A DNA stretch of 64,000 nucleotides from Halomonas sp. S3-1-1. Its GTDB lineage: Bacteria; Pseudomonadota; Gammaproteobacteria; Pseudomonadales; Halomonadaceae. The stretch lies in contig NZ_JALGBZ010000001.1 of NCBI RefSeq assembly GCF_023757625.1, forward strand, positions 248,001 to 312,000, read 5' to 3'. The position numbers and the translations under genes are program-made. The notes below the pieces were generated by a model. It ran no database searches and was not told the DNA's origin. It was given only the letters and a program-made list of their open reading frames with translations. This document shows positions 8,554 to 18,004 of this stretch, one piece after another; the stretch's first letter is position 1; each line of letters begins with the position of its first letter.

Positions 8554-9996
8554 TTATCGTTTCTCTGGCGCGTTGGCCTGGCGCAGCAGCGCGGCCAGGT
8601 GGTGGCGCAGGCGCTGCACTTCGCGGCTCAGCGTATCGCCGGAGAGCATGCCCACCCCCATCACCAGCCCCGAGCGGTCATCTTGTGGCGCACACACCGG
8701 GCTAAGCGGGCGCACGATGAGGTGCTCTTTCAAAAGCGCCTGGGCGATGGCTACGTCGTCCACCCCAGGCTCGAACTCTACGCACAGGCTGATGGTGCTG
8801 CTTGGCGGTGAAACGCGCTTGACCCGCGGTAGCCGCTTAAGCTGGTCGTGCAGCACCTGTTGGCGGCCCAGGTAGTCGCGCTGAATGCGCCGGCACCAGC
8901 TGTCCAAATCGCCGTCGAACATGAACTGGGCGAGCACCGCCTGGTCGAGCATGCGGCCTTCGCGAAAAAGCTCGCTTCTCAGCCGGTTCATTGGCTCTGC
9001 CAAGTGATGCGGCACCACCAGATAGCCCAAGCGCAGGCCGGGAAACATCATCTTGGAAAACGAGCCTACCAGCAAATGGCGCGACGAGCCGGGTTCGAAC
9101 AGAAGCTCGGTGTGATCATCTTTGGTGAACTCGTAGTCGTCCTCCACCACGTAGGCGGGCTTAAGCGCTTGGCAAAACGCGCGCTTGTGCCGGGCGCTGG
9201 CGGGCATGCTCAGCGGGTAGTGGTGCGAGCCGGTCAGGTACGCCAGCGCCACCGGCTCGCCCGGCGGCTGTAAACGATAGCCGTCGTTTGGGTGCCAGGC
9301 GCGCATGTCGACGGTAAGCCCGGCGGCGGTGAAAATATTGCGCGCGCCCCAGTAGCAGGGTGACTCCATCGCGACGGTGTCGCCCACGTCGGTCAGCGCC
9401 ATGGCGCAAAGCTCGATGCCGTTGTGGGTGCCGTCGGTGATGATGATCTGGTCCACGTCGCAGTCGATGTTGCGCCAGCGCGCGAGAAAATCGCGAATGG
9501 CGCGTTTGAGCGGCCCATACCCGCCGGTGGAGTAGGAGAGCAGCAGCGCGTTTTGCGCCACCGTGACGCTGGTATAGAGCTGGCGCCAGCGGCGCATGGG
9601 AAAGCGGGCGATGTCGGGAATGCCGGGCATGAAGGCGCCGCTTTGAATGCGGCTCGACCCCGGCGCGCCGAGCACCTGGCGGGCGCGTCGGGAGAGCGGC
9701 GCGGACAGCGGGTTTAAGGCCGGCGCCGATGGCGGCTTGCGCACCCAGGTGCCCTGGCCGTGGGCGGTCTTCAATAACGCTTCGCCGCGCAGCGTCTCCA
9801 TCGCTTGGGCCATGGTTTGGCGCGCGCAGCCGGCGGCCTCAGCCAGCGCTCGGTGCGAGGGCAAGCGGCTGCCCTGGCTCCAGCGCTGGGTAATGGCCAA
9901 ACGCAGCGCCTGCTCGATACGCACCTGCTTGTTGAGCCGCCCGGGCTGGGCCTGATAGAGCTCGGAAAACTGTTCGAGCATCTCGCTTACGCTCAT
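8554..9996 (-). CDS. MocR/PdxR-family regulator (GntR HTH fused to aminotransferase domain)
   Basis: 480 aa. Residues about 25-90 form a GntR-type winged helix (LPSHRALAEAAGCARQTMAQA). Residues about 110-470 form a fold-type I aminotransferase-like domain with the PLP-lysine motif VGSFSKMMFPGLRLGYL. MocR proteins such as GabR and PuuR-like relatives sense an amine or PLP adduct and activate a neighbouring operon. It is divergent from the permease-gabD-gabT operon, with direct repeats in the shared promoter region, so it is probably the GABA-responsive activator. Confidence 0.9.
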   Translation of the reverse strand: MSVSEMLEQFSELYQAQPGRLNKQVRIEQALRLAITQRWSQGSRLPSHRALAEAAGCARQTMAQAMETLRGEALLKTAHGQGTWVRKPPSAPALNPLSAPLSRRARQVLGAPGSSRIQSGAFMPGIPDIARFPMRRWRQLYTSVTVAQNALLLSYSTGGYGPLKRAIRDFLARWRNIDCDVDQIIITDGTHNGIELCAMALTDVGDTVAMESPCYWGARNIFTAAGLTVDMRAWHPNDGYRLQPPGEPVALAYLTGSHHYPLSMPASARHKRAFCQALKPAYVVEDDYEFTKDDHTELLFEPGSSRHLLVGSFSKMMFPGLRLGYLVVPHHLAEPMNRLRSELFREGRMLDQAVLAQFMFDGDLDSWCRRIQRDYLGRQQVLHDQLKRLPRVKRVSPPSSTISLCVEFEPGVDDVAIAQALLKEHLIVRPLSPVCAPQDDRSGLVMGVGMLSGDTLSREVQRLRHHLAALLRQANAPEKR

Positions 9997-10072
9997 TGAC
10001 GTTCCTTCAACGCTTTTATCCAGCGCGTTATCTCACTCATAAATCAGAACGTTACCATACGTTCGCTAAAAG

Positions 10073-10117
10073 TGGTCTAGTCAAACCACACAATGGTCCA
10101 TTCGCTTGGGTGGTTTT
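10073..10117. promoter_or_regulatory. Direct repeats in the MocR-gab intergenic region (candidate operator)
   Basis: TGGTCTA (10073-10079), TGGTCCA (10094-10100) and TGGTTTT (10111-10117) are same-orientation repeats; the first two start 21 bp apart, two helical turns. AACCAC at 10085 adds an inverted copy. MocR regulators typically bind such phased direct repeats. The assignment is by pattern and position. Confidence 0.5.
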
Positions 10118-10226
10118 GCCTGCTAGCGTGTACTAAAGAGCGCTCTATCGCCGAAGGGGCGAGCGCCCTGCCATAACAATGCGCCACGCTTACACAACAA
10201 CCAATCACTCTTGGGAAGATACCATC

Positions 10227-11642
10227 ATGACGACATCGACTCCTGAACAGGCAAAGCTTGTTCGCGTGTTGGCACGTGGGGACGTGCTGGCGCTGGCCTT
10301 CGGGGCCATGATCGGGTGGGGCTGGATCGTACTGACCGGCACCGCCATTCAATCCGCCGGTAGTCTCGGCGCCATTCTGGCTTTCATCGTGGGCGGCATT
10401 GCGATTCTGCTGGTGGGGCTAACCTATGCCGAGCTCGCCTCGGCGATGCCGAAAGTCGGCGGCGAACACGTTTACAGCTACCGGGCACTGGGCCACGGCG
10501 CCTCGTTTCTATGTACCTGGGCGATCATTCTGGGCTATTTGAGCGTGGTGGCGTTCGAAGCCGTGGCGCTGCCGACGGTGGTCGAGTATATCGCGCCCAA
10601 TTACGCGGTAGGGCATCTTTGGACCATTGCCGGTTGGGAAGTGAAGGCGACCTGGGTGGCGGTCGGCGTGGGCGGCTCGCTGATCATGATGATGGTCAAC
10701 TACTTCGGCGTGACTACCGCTGCACTTTTGCAGAAAGTCGTCACCGGGCTGATTCTGGTGGTGGGCGTGATGTTCATCACAGGGGCCTTGTTCGAGGGTA
10801 ACACCGCGAACATGACGCCGCTTTTCGCCTCCGGCGAGGCGGGCATGGCCGCGGGCATGATGGCCGTGCTGGTCATGGTGCCGTTTCTGTTCGTCGGCTT
10901 CGACGTCATTCCTCAGGCCGCCGAAGAGATCAACCTGCCCTACAAGGCGATCGGCAAGGTGCTGATGCTCTCGGTCATCCTGGCGGTAGCCTGGTACTCG
11001 CTGATCATTCTAGGCACCAGCCTGATGCTCGATAGCGCTGCACTTGAAGCGGCGAGTTTGACCGTGCCAGAAGCCATGGGCGTGCTGTTCAACGCTGACT
11101 GGGCGAGCAACCTGATGGTGCTGGCCGGTATCGCGGGCATCATCACCAGCTGGAACGCCTTTTATATCGGCGGCTCGCGGGCGATCTACGCGTTGGCCTC
11201 CGCCGGCATGCTGCCGCAAACCTTTGCCAAGCTGCACCCGCGCTACAAGACGCCGACCAACGCCGTGTTTCTGATGGGCTTTCTCTCCTGCATCGCGCCG
11301 TTTTTCGGCCGCCCGGCGCTGGTGTGGATCGTCGACGCCGGTGGCCTGGGCATCGTCATCGCTTACTTGTTCGTCGCGGTCTCCTTCATCGTGCTGCGCG
11401 TGCGCGAGCCGGACATGCCGCGCCCGTTTCGCGTGAGCTTTGGCATGCCCTGCGGCGTGGCGGCGGTGCTGATGTCGCTCGGCATGGCGTTTCTCTACCT
11501 GCCGGGCAGCCCCGCCGCGCTCACCGGCGCCGAGTGGATCATTTTCGCTGGCTGGTCGCTGATAGGACTGGTTCTTTACGTCTATTCGCTGCGCACCTAT
11601 GGGCGCGCCTACAGCGACCGCCACATGCTGGACGACTTGTAA
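10227..11642 (+). CDS. APC family amino-acid permease, probable GABA transporter
   Basis: 471 aa, about 12 transmembrane segments. The N-terminus GDVLALAFGAMIGWGWIVLTG is the APC superfamily TM1 motif. The permease starts an operon followed by gabD (25 nt later) and gabT, and lies divergent from a MocR regulator, so GABA or a related amine is the likely substrate; the specificity is inference. The ATG at 10227 follows GGGAAG; an in-frame ATG at 10179 would add 16 non-hydrophobic residues with no ribosome site. Confidence 0.87.
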   Translation: MTTSTPEQAKLVRVLARGDVLALAFGAMIGWGWIVLTGTAIQSAGSLGAILAFIVGGIAILLVGLTYAELASAMPKVGGEHVYSYRALGHGASFLCTWAIILGYLSVVAFEAVALPTVVEYIAPNYAVGHLWTIAGWEVKATWVAVGVGGSLIMMMVNYFGVTTAALLQKVVTGLILVVGVMFITGALFEGNTANMTPLFASGEAGMAAGMMAVLVMVPFLFVGFDVIPQAAEEINLPYKAIGKVLMLSVILAVAWYSLIILGTSLMLDSAALEAASLTVPEAMGVLFNADWASNLMVLAGIAGIITSWNAFYIGGSRAIYALASAGMLPQTFAKLHPRYKTPTNAVFLMGFLSCIAPFFGRPALVWIVDAGGLGIVIAYLFVAVSFIVLRVREPDMPRPFRVSFGMPCGVAAVLMSLGMAFLYLPGSPAALTGAEWIIFAGWSLIGLVLYVYSLRTYGRAYSDRHMLDDL

Positions 11643-11667
11643 CGTTTCATTCATTCAGGAGCACTTT

Positions 11668-13119
11668 ATGAGCTTTATCGATCAATGGCTGAACGACAGC
11701 GTACCGGCGCTCATCGGCGGGCAGTGGCGCAAGGGTCAAACGACGTTCGCCGTCGACAACCCGGCCACCGGTGAGACCATCGCCCATGTCGCCGAGCTTG
11801 GCGGTAGCGACACCGAAGAGGCCGTCGCGGCAGCGTATGAGGCCGGCCCCGCCTGGCGCACAACCCCGGTCAAGGAGCGCGCGAAAATCCTGCGTCGCTG
11901 GTTCGAGCTGATCATCGAACACACCGACGACCTGGCCCGGCTGATGACCCTGGAACAGGGCAAGCCGCTGGCCGAGGCGAAAGGCGAAGTGGGTTACGGC
12001 GCCTCGTTCATCGAGTTCTTCGCCGAGGAAGCCAAGCGCATGGCCGGCGAAACCCTGCCCAGCCACGGTGCCGACAAGCGCCTGATGGTGCTGCGCGAGC
12101 CGGTCGGCGTGGTGGCCGCCATCACGCCCTGGAACTTCCCGCTGGCGATGATTACCCGCAAGTGCGCCCCGGCGCTGGCCTCCGGCTGCACCGTGGTGAT
12201 CAAGCCCGCCGAAGCCACGCCGCTGACGGCACTGGCGGCGGCGTATCTCGGCCGCGAGGCGGGCCTGCCGGAAGGCACCATCAACGTGGTCACTGCCTCC
12301 AAACCCGCCGAGGTAGGCGAAGTACTGACCACCGATTCCCGCGTGCGCAAGGTGTCGTTCACCGGCTCCACGCCGGTCGGCAAGCGTTTGCTTGCCCAGT
12401 GTGCCAGCACGGTGAAGAAAACCGCCATGGAGCTGGGTGGCAACGCGCCGTTCATCGTCTTCGATGACGCGGATCTCGACGCTGCGGTCGACGGCGCAAT
12501 CGCCTCGAAATTCCGCAACGCCGGCCAGACCTGTGTGTGCACCAACCGCTTTCTGGTCCAGGACGGCGTCTACGATGCCTTCGTCGAAAAGCTCGCCGCG
12601 CGCGTTCAGGAGCTGAAGGTCGGTGACGGCCTGAAGGAGGGAAGCACCATCGGCCCGCTGATCAACCAGGCGGCGGTCGACAAGGTGCAGCGCCACGTCA
12701 GCGACGCCCAGCAAAAAGGTGCCCGCGTGGTATGCGGCGGAAGCGTCAGTGACGCCGGCGAGCGTTTCTACACGCCCACGGTGCTGGCGGACGTGACCAC
12801 CGAGATGGCCGTGGCGTTTGAGGAGACCTTCGGCCCGGTCGCGCCGGTATTCCGCTTTAAGCGCGATGAAGAGGCGATTCAGATGGCCAACGACACGCCG
12901 TTTGGCTTGGCTGCCTACTTCTACGCCACCGATTACCGCCGCGTCTGGCACGTCACCGAGGCGCTCGAATACGGCATGGTCGGCGTCAACGAAGGCCTCA
13001 TTTCCACCGAGCTTGCGCCCTTTGGCGGCGTGAAAGAGTCGGGGCTGGGGCGTGAAGGCTCGCACCACGGGCTCGATGAATTTACCGAACTGAAATACGT
13101 CTGTGTCGGCGGTCTATAA
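11668..13119 (+). CDS. gabD: NAD(P)+-dependent succinate-semialdehyde dehydrogenase
   Basis: 483 aa, the usual length. It oxidises succinate semialdehyde to succinate, the second step of GABA breakdown. Key motifs: ITPWNFPLAMITRK, FTGSTPVGK (cofactor loop), MELGGNAPFIVFDDADLD (general base Glu), and NAGQTCVC with the nucleophile Cys289. The start ATG follows AGGAGC. It lies between the permease and gabT with 11 nt to gabT. Confidence 0.96.
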   Translation: MSFIDQWLNDSVPALIGGQWRKGQTTFAVDNPATGETIAHVAELGGSDTEEAVAAAYEAGPAWRTTPVKERAKILRRWFELIIEHTDDLARLMTLEQGKPLAEAKGEVGYGASFIEFFAEEAKRMAGETLPSHGADKRLMVLREPVGVVAAITPWNFPLAMITRKCAPALASGCTVVIKPAEATPLTALAAAYLGREAGLPEGTINVVTASKPAEVGEVLTTDSRVRKVSFTGSTPVGKRLLAQCASTVKKTAMELGGNAPFIVFDDADLDAAVDGAIASKFRNAGQTCVCTNRFLVQDGVYDAFVEKLAARVQELKVGDGLKEGSTIGPLINQAAVDKVQRHVSDAQQKGARVVCGGSVSDAGERFYTPTVLADVTTEMAVAFEETFGPVAPVFRFKRDEEAIQMANDTPFGLAAYFYATDYRRVWHVTEALEYGMVGVNEGLISTELAPFGGVKESGLGREGSHHGLDEFTELKYVCVGGL

Positions 13120-13130
13120 GAGGAGTTGAA

Positions 13131-14402
13131 ATGACGAACCACGAGTTGAACGAGCTGAAAAACCGTTTTGTCGCCAAGGGCGCCGCGACCCCGACCGCTC
13201 AGTTCGCCGAGCGCGCCGAAAACGCGGAAATCTGGGACGCCGACGGCCAGCGCTGGATCGACTTCGCTGGCGGCATCGGCGTGCTGAACCTGGGCCACCG
13301 CCACCCGAAAATCGTCGCCGCAGTGGAAGCGCAGCTCAAGAAGGTGATGCACACCAGCGCCGCGGTGATCTCCTACGCGCCCTACGTACAGCTGTGCCAG
13401 AAGCTTTGCGAGCTGACCCCGGTACGCGGCCCTGAGCGCAAGGCGATGCTGGTCAACACCGGCGCCGAGGCGCTGGAAAACGCGGTGAAGATCGCTCGCG
13501 CCGCCACCGGCCGCACCGGCATCATCACCTTTGACGGCGCCTTTCACGGGCGCACCATGATGACGCTGGCCATGACCGGCAAGGTGCTGCCCTACAAGAA
13601 CGACTTCGGCCCGATGCCGGGCGATGTCTTCCGCGCGCCGTTCCCGAACCCGATCCACGGCATCAGCGAAGAGGCCTCCCTGGAAGCGCTTCGCACGCTG
13701 TTCAAGACCGATATTGCACCGCACCGCACCGCGGCTATCGTGATCGAGCCGGTGCAGGGCGAAGGTGGTTTCTACATCGCCTCCCCTGAGTACCTGCAAG
13801 CGCTTCGCGCGCTGTGCGACGAGCACGGCATTTTGTTGATCGCCGACGAAGTGCAGTCCGGCTTTGCGCGTACCGGCAAACTGTTTGCACTCGAACATAG
13901 CGGTGTCGAGGCGGACCTTCTGACCACCGCCAAGAGCCTAGCCAACGGCATGCCGCTCTCTGCGGTCGTGGGCTCGGCGGACGTCATGGACGCCTCTGGT
14001 CCCAATTCGCTCGGCGGTACCTACAGCGGAAACCCCTTGGCCTGCGCGGCGGCGCTGGCGGTGATCGAGACGATCGAGGAAGAGAACATCCTCGCGCGCA
14101 GCGAGCAGATGGGCCGCATGCTCGCCGAGCGCTTTGCGGTGTGGGAAGCGCGCTTCGAGCACGTGGCCCACGGCCGCCAGCTCGGCGCGATGGCCGCGTT
14201 CGAGCTGGTGGGCGCCGACGGCAAGCCCGACCCGGCCGCCACCGCCACGCTCTGCGCCAAGGCGCGTGAGCAGGGTCTGATCCTGCTCTCCTGCGGTTTC
14301 TACGGCAACAGCATCCGCATTTTGGTGCCGCTGACGGTATCGAGTGAGGTGCTGGAAGAGGGGCTCTCCATTATCGAGGCCTCGCTGGAGACGCTGGGCT
14401 AA
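13131..14402 (+). CDS. gabT: 4-aminobutyrate--2-oxoglutarate transaminase
   Basis: 423 aa class III PLP aminotransferase. It converts GABA to succinate semialdehyde. Visible: NTGAEALENAVKIARAATGR, TFDGAFHGRTMMTL, the cofactor aspartate in LLIADEVQSGFARTG, and Lys268 in TTAKSLANGMPLSAVVG, which forms the internal aldimine. The start ATG follows AGAGGAG. It ends the operon; a very strong terminator follows. Confidence 0.96.
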   Translation: MTNHELNELKNRFVAKGAATPTAQFAERAENAEIWDADGQRWIDFAGGIGVLNLGHRHPKIVAAVEAQLKKVMHTSAAVISYAPYVQLCQKLCELTPVRGPERKAMLVNTGAEALENAVKIARAATGRTGIITFDGAFHGRTMMTLAMTGKVLPYKNDFGPMPGDVFRAPFPNPIHGISEEASLEALRTLFKTDIAPHRTAAIVIEPVQGEGGFYIASPEYLQALRALCDEHGILLIADEVQSGFARTGKLFALEHSGVEADLLTTAKSLANGMPLSAVVGSADVMDASGPNSLGGTYSGNPLACAAALAVIETIEEENILARSEQMGRMLAERFAVWEARFEHVAHGRQLGAMAAFELVGADGKPDPAATATLCAKAREQGLILLSCGFYGNSIRILVPLTVSSEVLEEGLSIIEASLETLG

Positions 14403-14421
14403 GCCACGAGCGTTTTAACTG

Positions 14422-14470
14422 AGCCCGCCCTCGCGACAGGCACTCGCCTGTCGCGAGGGCGGGCTTTTTT
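14422..14470. terminator. Rho-independent terminator after gabT
   Basis: A 20-bp perfect stem (starting AGCCCGCCCTCG, loop ACTC) followed by TTTTTT. It is shared between convergent gabT and the LuxR-type regulator gene. Confidence 0.95.
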
Positions 14471-15326
14471 ATTGCGTTGAAATCGATGACGTCAGCTGAG
14501 CGAAGAACGGCATTAACAGCGCGAACAGCTCTGCCTGGGAGGAAATGCGGCACTTGGCATAGAGCTGACGGCGAAACACCTTGACCGTTTGCAGGCTGAC
14601 ATCGAGATGCAGGCTGATGGAAAGTGAAGAGTGGCCGCGCAGGATGAAAAGTGCCACTTCCGCTTGGCGAGGGCTCAGTTGGATGCCGCGCTGCCGGTCA
14701 AGCGCTTCTCGCAGGCGTTTTTCGAGCGGCAAGGGGCGGGCGTTTTGGGCGCTTTCCGGTCGATAGTGCTGCCAATGGCGGCTGAGAAGCCCGGCCAGAG
14801 TGAGTTCGTGGCGGCCGAGAGCGGTTAGTTCTGCCTGGCTAAACGGCTGATTGCTCGAGCGATCCTTTCCAAAGCAGGCGTTTAGCGTCACGCCATTTTC
14901 AAGCTGCGCGAAAATCGCAATTTCATCGAGTAGCGTCGTTTGACGGTAGTAGTGCTCGTAATAATGCGTGCGCCAGAAACGATCCGGCGCCACGTCGGCC
15001 AGGCGGCGAATACCCTGTACGCCGCCTTTGAGATGCTCACGGTAGAACGGATCCAGCAGGTAAGCGCCTTCCAGATAGTGACTGTCCATCTGTTGATAGA
15101 CCACCGGATCGACGCACTCCCGGTACAGCACCTCGGGGCGCCGCTCTCCCTGGTAGGCGATGATGATCAGGTTATCGAACGCCACCAGCTGCTTGACCCA
15201 GCCAGAAAAGTGGCTCGGAAAATCCGGGGCGGACAGCGCCATGATCGTATCGGCCAGTTGCTTGTCGCGTTTGCTCTGCGTCACTCGCTCCCCATCACTG
15301 TTTCCATGCCTCTGTTCCCATACCAC
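14469..15326 (-). CDS. LuxR-family HTH transcriptional regulator
   Basis: 285 aa. The C-terminal 60 residues are a LuxR/FixJ helix-turn-helix (LSPRQAEVALFILRGHSS, then LDVSLQTVKVFRRQLYAK). The N-terminal about 190 residues form an unrecognised sensory domain, possibly PAS/GAF-like. The start is uncertain: GTG at 15326 gives the longest frame, GTG at 15284 is an alternative. It is divergent from the permease-amidase pair at 15547-17819 and is likely their regulator. Overlapping short palindromes at 15486-15502 lie in the shared intergenic region. Confidence 0.87.
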   Translation of the reverse strand: MVWEQRHGNSDGERVTQSKRDKQLADTIMALSAPDFPSHFSGWVKQLVAFDNLIIIAYQGERRPEVLYRECVDPVVYQQMDSHYLEGAYLLDPFYREHLKGGVQGIRRLADVAPDRFWRTHYYEHYYRQTTLLDEIAIFAQLENGVTLNACFGKDRSSNQPFSQAELTALGRHELTLAGLLSRHWQHYRPESAQNARPLPLEKRLREALDRQRGIQLSPRQAEVALFILRGHSSLSISLHLDVSLQTVKVFRRQLYAKCRISSQAELFALLMPFFAQLTSSISTQ

Positions 15327-15485
15327 CCTGGGGTTATATACGTGGCGGTGCGCTGTCCCTACCTTCTTTATCGGGTGCGGTACGAGGCCGTTTCATCTGG
15401 CAGGGGAGCCAGGCAGACGGCCATTGCGTGCCAAGCCCTAATGATACCAAGTCAGGCAAGCCAAAGCGGATGACCTGGCAACAAC

Positions 15486-15502
15486 GTCGTGACGACCGGT
15501 CG
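15486..15502. promoter_or_regulatory. Overlapping palindromes between the LuxR-type regulator and the permease
   Basis: GTCGTGACGAC (15486-15496) overlaps CGACCGGTCG (15493-15502). Both are perfect palindromes 45-60 bp upstream of the permease start. They are candidate operators; no binding protein can be named from sequence. Confidence 0.3.
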
Positions 15503-15546
15503 CAAGACGCGCCGGTGCGGTGAACGATGCCTTTAGGAGACACATC

Positions 15547-16920
15547 ATGATAGATAATAATATCAAGCTGGAAAGAACGTTATCGCTCAAGGCGGTGGTG
15601 CTATTTGGGCTTGCTTACATGACACCCTTGATCGTGCTGGGTACGTTCGGTGTCATTGCCAGTACCAGCCAAGGGGCGGTGCCCACCGCTTATTTAATCA
15701 CCACCGTTGCCATGCTGTTCACTGCCTACAGTTACGGCATCATGGCGCGCGCCTATCCAATATCCGGGTCGGCCTATACCTATACACGCAAGGCCATCGA
15801 TTCCCGCGTCGGTTTCATGGTGGGCTGGAGCGTACTGCTGGATTATTTCTTTTTGCCCATGGTGATCTGGCTGATCGGTGCGGCCTATCTCAATGCGCGC
15901 TTTCCCGAGATCCCCAGCTGGCTCTTTTTGCTGGGCTTCATTGGAATCACCACGAGCCTGAACGTTTACGGGATCAAAATGGCGTCCAGGGTGAACTCGC
16001 TGTTGATGGTCTTTCAAATATTGGTGATCGTCTTCTTCGTGCTGCTGTCGGTGCGCCACGTCGTCTCTTCCGGCGGTACGAGTTCGCTGTTCAGTATGGG
16101 GCCTTTTGTGGGCGACAACGCCGGCTTTACGGCGATCGCCGCCGGCGCTGCCGTGGCGGCCTACTCCTTTTTAGGCTTCGATGCCGTCACGACGCTCACC
16201 GAGGAGACCATCGAGCCCAAGCGCAACATTCCACTCGCCATCATGCTAACGGCGCTGATCGGCGGCGGTATCTACGTGCTGGTGGGCTATACCACCCAGC
16301 TCGTGCACCCCGGTAGTGAGTTCATCAATGCCGATTCCGCTGCTTTCGAGATCGCCACGATGATCGGGGCAGATCTGTTCGGGGCCGCGTTTTTGGCCGG
16401 GCTGGTCGTGGCCCAGTTCACCTCGGGCCTTGCCGCTCAGGCCAGCGCTTCGCGGCTTTTGTATGCCATGGGCCGCGATGCCGTTTTGCCTCGGCGACTG
16501 TTCGGTGCGCTCCATGCCCACTTTCGTACGCCGGTGTTCAATATCGCGCTGACGGGCGCCATCGGTGTCGTTGCGCTGTTTCTCGACGTACTCTCGGCCG
16601 CTTCCTTCATCAATTTCGGCGCGTTCATCGCCTTCATCATGGTCAATCTGTCGGTGATCTTCATGGTGAACCGGGACGCTGACGCCAAGCGCCGCTACGG
16701 TGTCGTCAAGGGCATGCTGATCCCTCTGGTGGGTGCCGGGGTCAACCTGTGGCTGATGAGCCAGCTGGACAGCAATGCCTTCGTGTTGGGCGCCATCTGG
16801 TTGGCCATCGGGTTGGTTCAGTTGATCTATCTGACCCGAGGCTTTCGACAGCCGCCTCCCGAGGTAGACTTCGATGATTCGGATGACTTGTCACACACCG
16901 AGACATCAAACGCTCGCTAA
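15547..16920 (+). CDS. APC family permease (amino acid/polyamine, PuuP-like)
   Basis: 457 aa with about 12 membrane segments. The start LSLKAVVLFGLAYMTPLIVLGTFGV and the segment SFLGFDAVTTLTEETIEPKRNIP are characteristic of the PuuP/YhdG-like branch of APC transporters. The ATG at 15547 follows GGAGACAC. The downstream amidase starts 11 nt after the stop, so the two form an operon for uptake and hydrolysis of a nitrogen compound, with the divergent LuxR-type gene as likely control. The exact substrate is not determinable. Confidence 0.87.
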   Translation: MIDNNIKLERTLSLKAVVLFGLAYMTPLIVLGTFGVIASTSQGAVPTAYLITTVAMLFTAYSYGIMARAYPISGSAYTYTRKAIDSRVGFMVGWSVLLDYFFLPMVIWLIGAAYLNARFPEIPSWLFLLGFIGITTSLNVYGIKMASRVNSLLMVFQILVIVFFVLLSVRHVVSSGGTSSLFSMGPFVGDNAGFTAIAAGAAVAAYSFLGFDAVTTLTEETIEPKRNIPLAIMLTALIGGGIYVLVGYTTQLVHPGSEFINADSAAFEIATMIGADLFGAAFLAGLVVAQFTSGLAAQASASRLLYAMGRDAVLPRRLFGALHAHFRTPVFNIALTGAIGVVALFLDVLSAASFINFGAFIAFIMVNLSVIFMVNRDADAKRRYGVVKGMLIPLVGAGVNLWLMSQLDSNAFVLGAIWLAIGLVQLIYLTRGFRQPPPEVDFDDSDDLSHTETSNAR

Positions 16921-16931
16921 GGAGGCACCCC

Positions 16932-17819
16932 ATGGCCCGATACTTGCCGATACTGATGATGCAGGAGGTCGCTCGCCTGCACGACAGTGACGCCGAGCTA
17001 CAGGCGTTCGAAGCCGAAATCGCCGCGCAGCTCAGCGATTTCGGCGCGGACTTCGAACAGCCCAGAATGGTCGTTTATCCCGAAATGCACCTATGCAGCG
17101 CCTCGGGCACGCCCGAGCAGCGCAAGAGGCAGCTGGAAGCCGCGGCGGAGCCGATCGATGGCCCCCGCGATCGGCATCTGTCTCGCATCGCGCGCCATCT
17201 GGGTATCTGGCTGTTGCCCGGCACGGTGTGTGAGTGCGGCAGCGACGGTTACCTCTACAACACGGCGCCGGTCTACTCGCCCGAAGGCGAGCGCGTTGCC
17301 GCCTATCGCAAGTGCTTTCCCTGGCGCCCTTACGAGCCCTACCGGCCCGGGGATCGCCTGGAGGTGTTCGACGTGCCGGGCATCGGCCGTGTGGGGCTGG
17401 CCATCTGTTACGATATCTGGTTTCCCGAAACGGTACGCCAGCTTGCATGGCAGGGGGCCGATGTCATCATCAACCAGGTCGCCACGACCACCTGCGACCG
17501 GGCTCAGGAACAGATCCTCGTGCAGGCCAACGCCATCTTCAACCAGGTTTACATGGTGAGCGTCAATGCGGCGACGCCTTCCGGTGAAGGGCAAAGCCTG
17601 GTCGTGGATCCGGAAGGCCGTATTCGAGCACGTATGCCCGGCGCCACGGCGGGAACGTTGACCGATGTGCTCAATCTAGACGAGGTCGACCGAGTGCGAA
17701 CCTTCGGAACAGCGGGCTTGAACCGTATGTGGTCTCAATTCCGAGGCGATGATCCGGTGCTCGAACTGCCAATGTACGAAGGCCGTTTGGACCCCTACAA
17801 GTGGGCACATCGCTCGTAA
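16932..17819 (+). CDS. Carbon-nitrogen hydrolase (nitrilase superfamily amidase)
   Basis: 295 aa. The catalytic triad of the superfamily is complete: Glu51 (YPEMH), Lys127 (YRKCFPW) and Cys159 (ICYDIWFPE). The family hydrolyses amides, N-carbamoyl amines or nitriles to acid and ammonia. The pairing with an APC permease suggests hydrolysis of an imported amide or an N-carbamoyl polyamine; this is inference. The start ATG follows GGAGGC. Two hairpins follow the gene. Confidence 0.92.
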   Translation: MARYLPILMMQEVARLHDSDAELQAFEAEIAAQLSDFGADFEQPRMVVYPEMHLCSASGTPEQRKRQLEAAAEPIDGPRDRHLSRIARHLGIWLLPGTVCECGSDGYLYNTAPVYSPEGERVAAYRKCFPWRPYEPYRPGDRLEVFDVPGIGRVGLAICYDIWFPETVRQLAWQGADVIINQVATTTCDRAQEQILVQANAIFNQVYMVSVNAATPSGEGQSLVVDPEGRIRARMPGATAGTLTDVLNLDEVDRVRTFGTAGLNRMWSQFRGDDPVLELPMYEGRLDPYKWAHRS

Positions 17820-17864
17820 CGTCTTTGTGAAAGGTGGGCTTGAGCCCATCGTGGCGGTATCGAT

Positions 17865-17919
17865 AGCCCGCCCTCATCGTAAGCGTTTGCTTGCGGTGGG
17901 GGGCGGGCCTCGCTTTTTA
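17865..17919 (+). terminator. Terminator after the nitrilase-family gene
   Basis: An imperfect GC-rich hairpin (AGCCCGCC at the start pairing with GGCGGGCC) followed by CTCGCTTTTTAA, 45 nt after the stop. Confidence 0.7.
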
Positions 17920-17939
17920 AGGTTATATTAGTGCTCCTG

Positions 17940-17967
17940 AAAATGACGCCCAGCCGGGCGTCATTTT
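17940..17967. terminator. Bidirectional hairpin terminator
   Basis: AAAATGACGCCC, loop AGCC, GGGCGTCATTTT: a 12-bp perfect stem with flanking A and T runs, about 40 bp before the antiporter start. Confidence 0.7.
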
Positions 17968-18004
17968 ATGGGATCGTCACCGTTTTAAATCCCCTGGAGC
18001 CCCG

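Noticed and set aside
11647..13068. Minus-strand open frame of 473 codons over gabD
   Set aside because: Shadow with Arg/Gly/His-rich composition; gabD is complete on the other strand.
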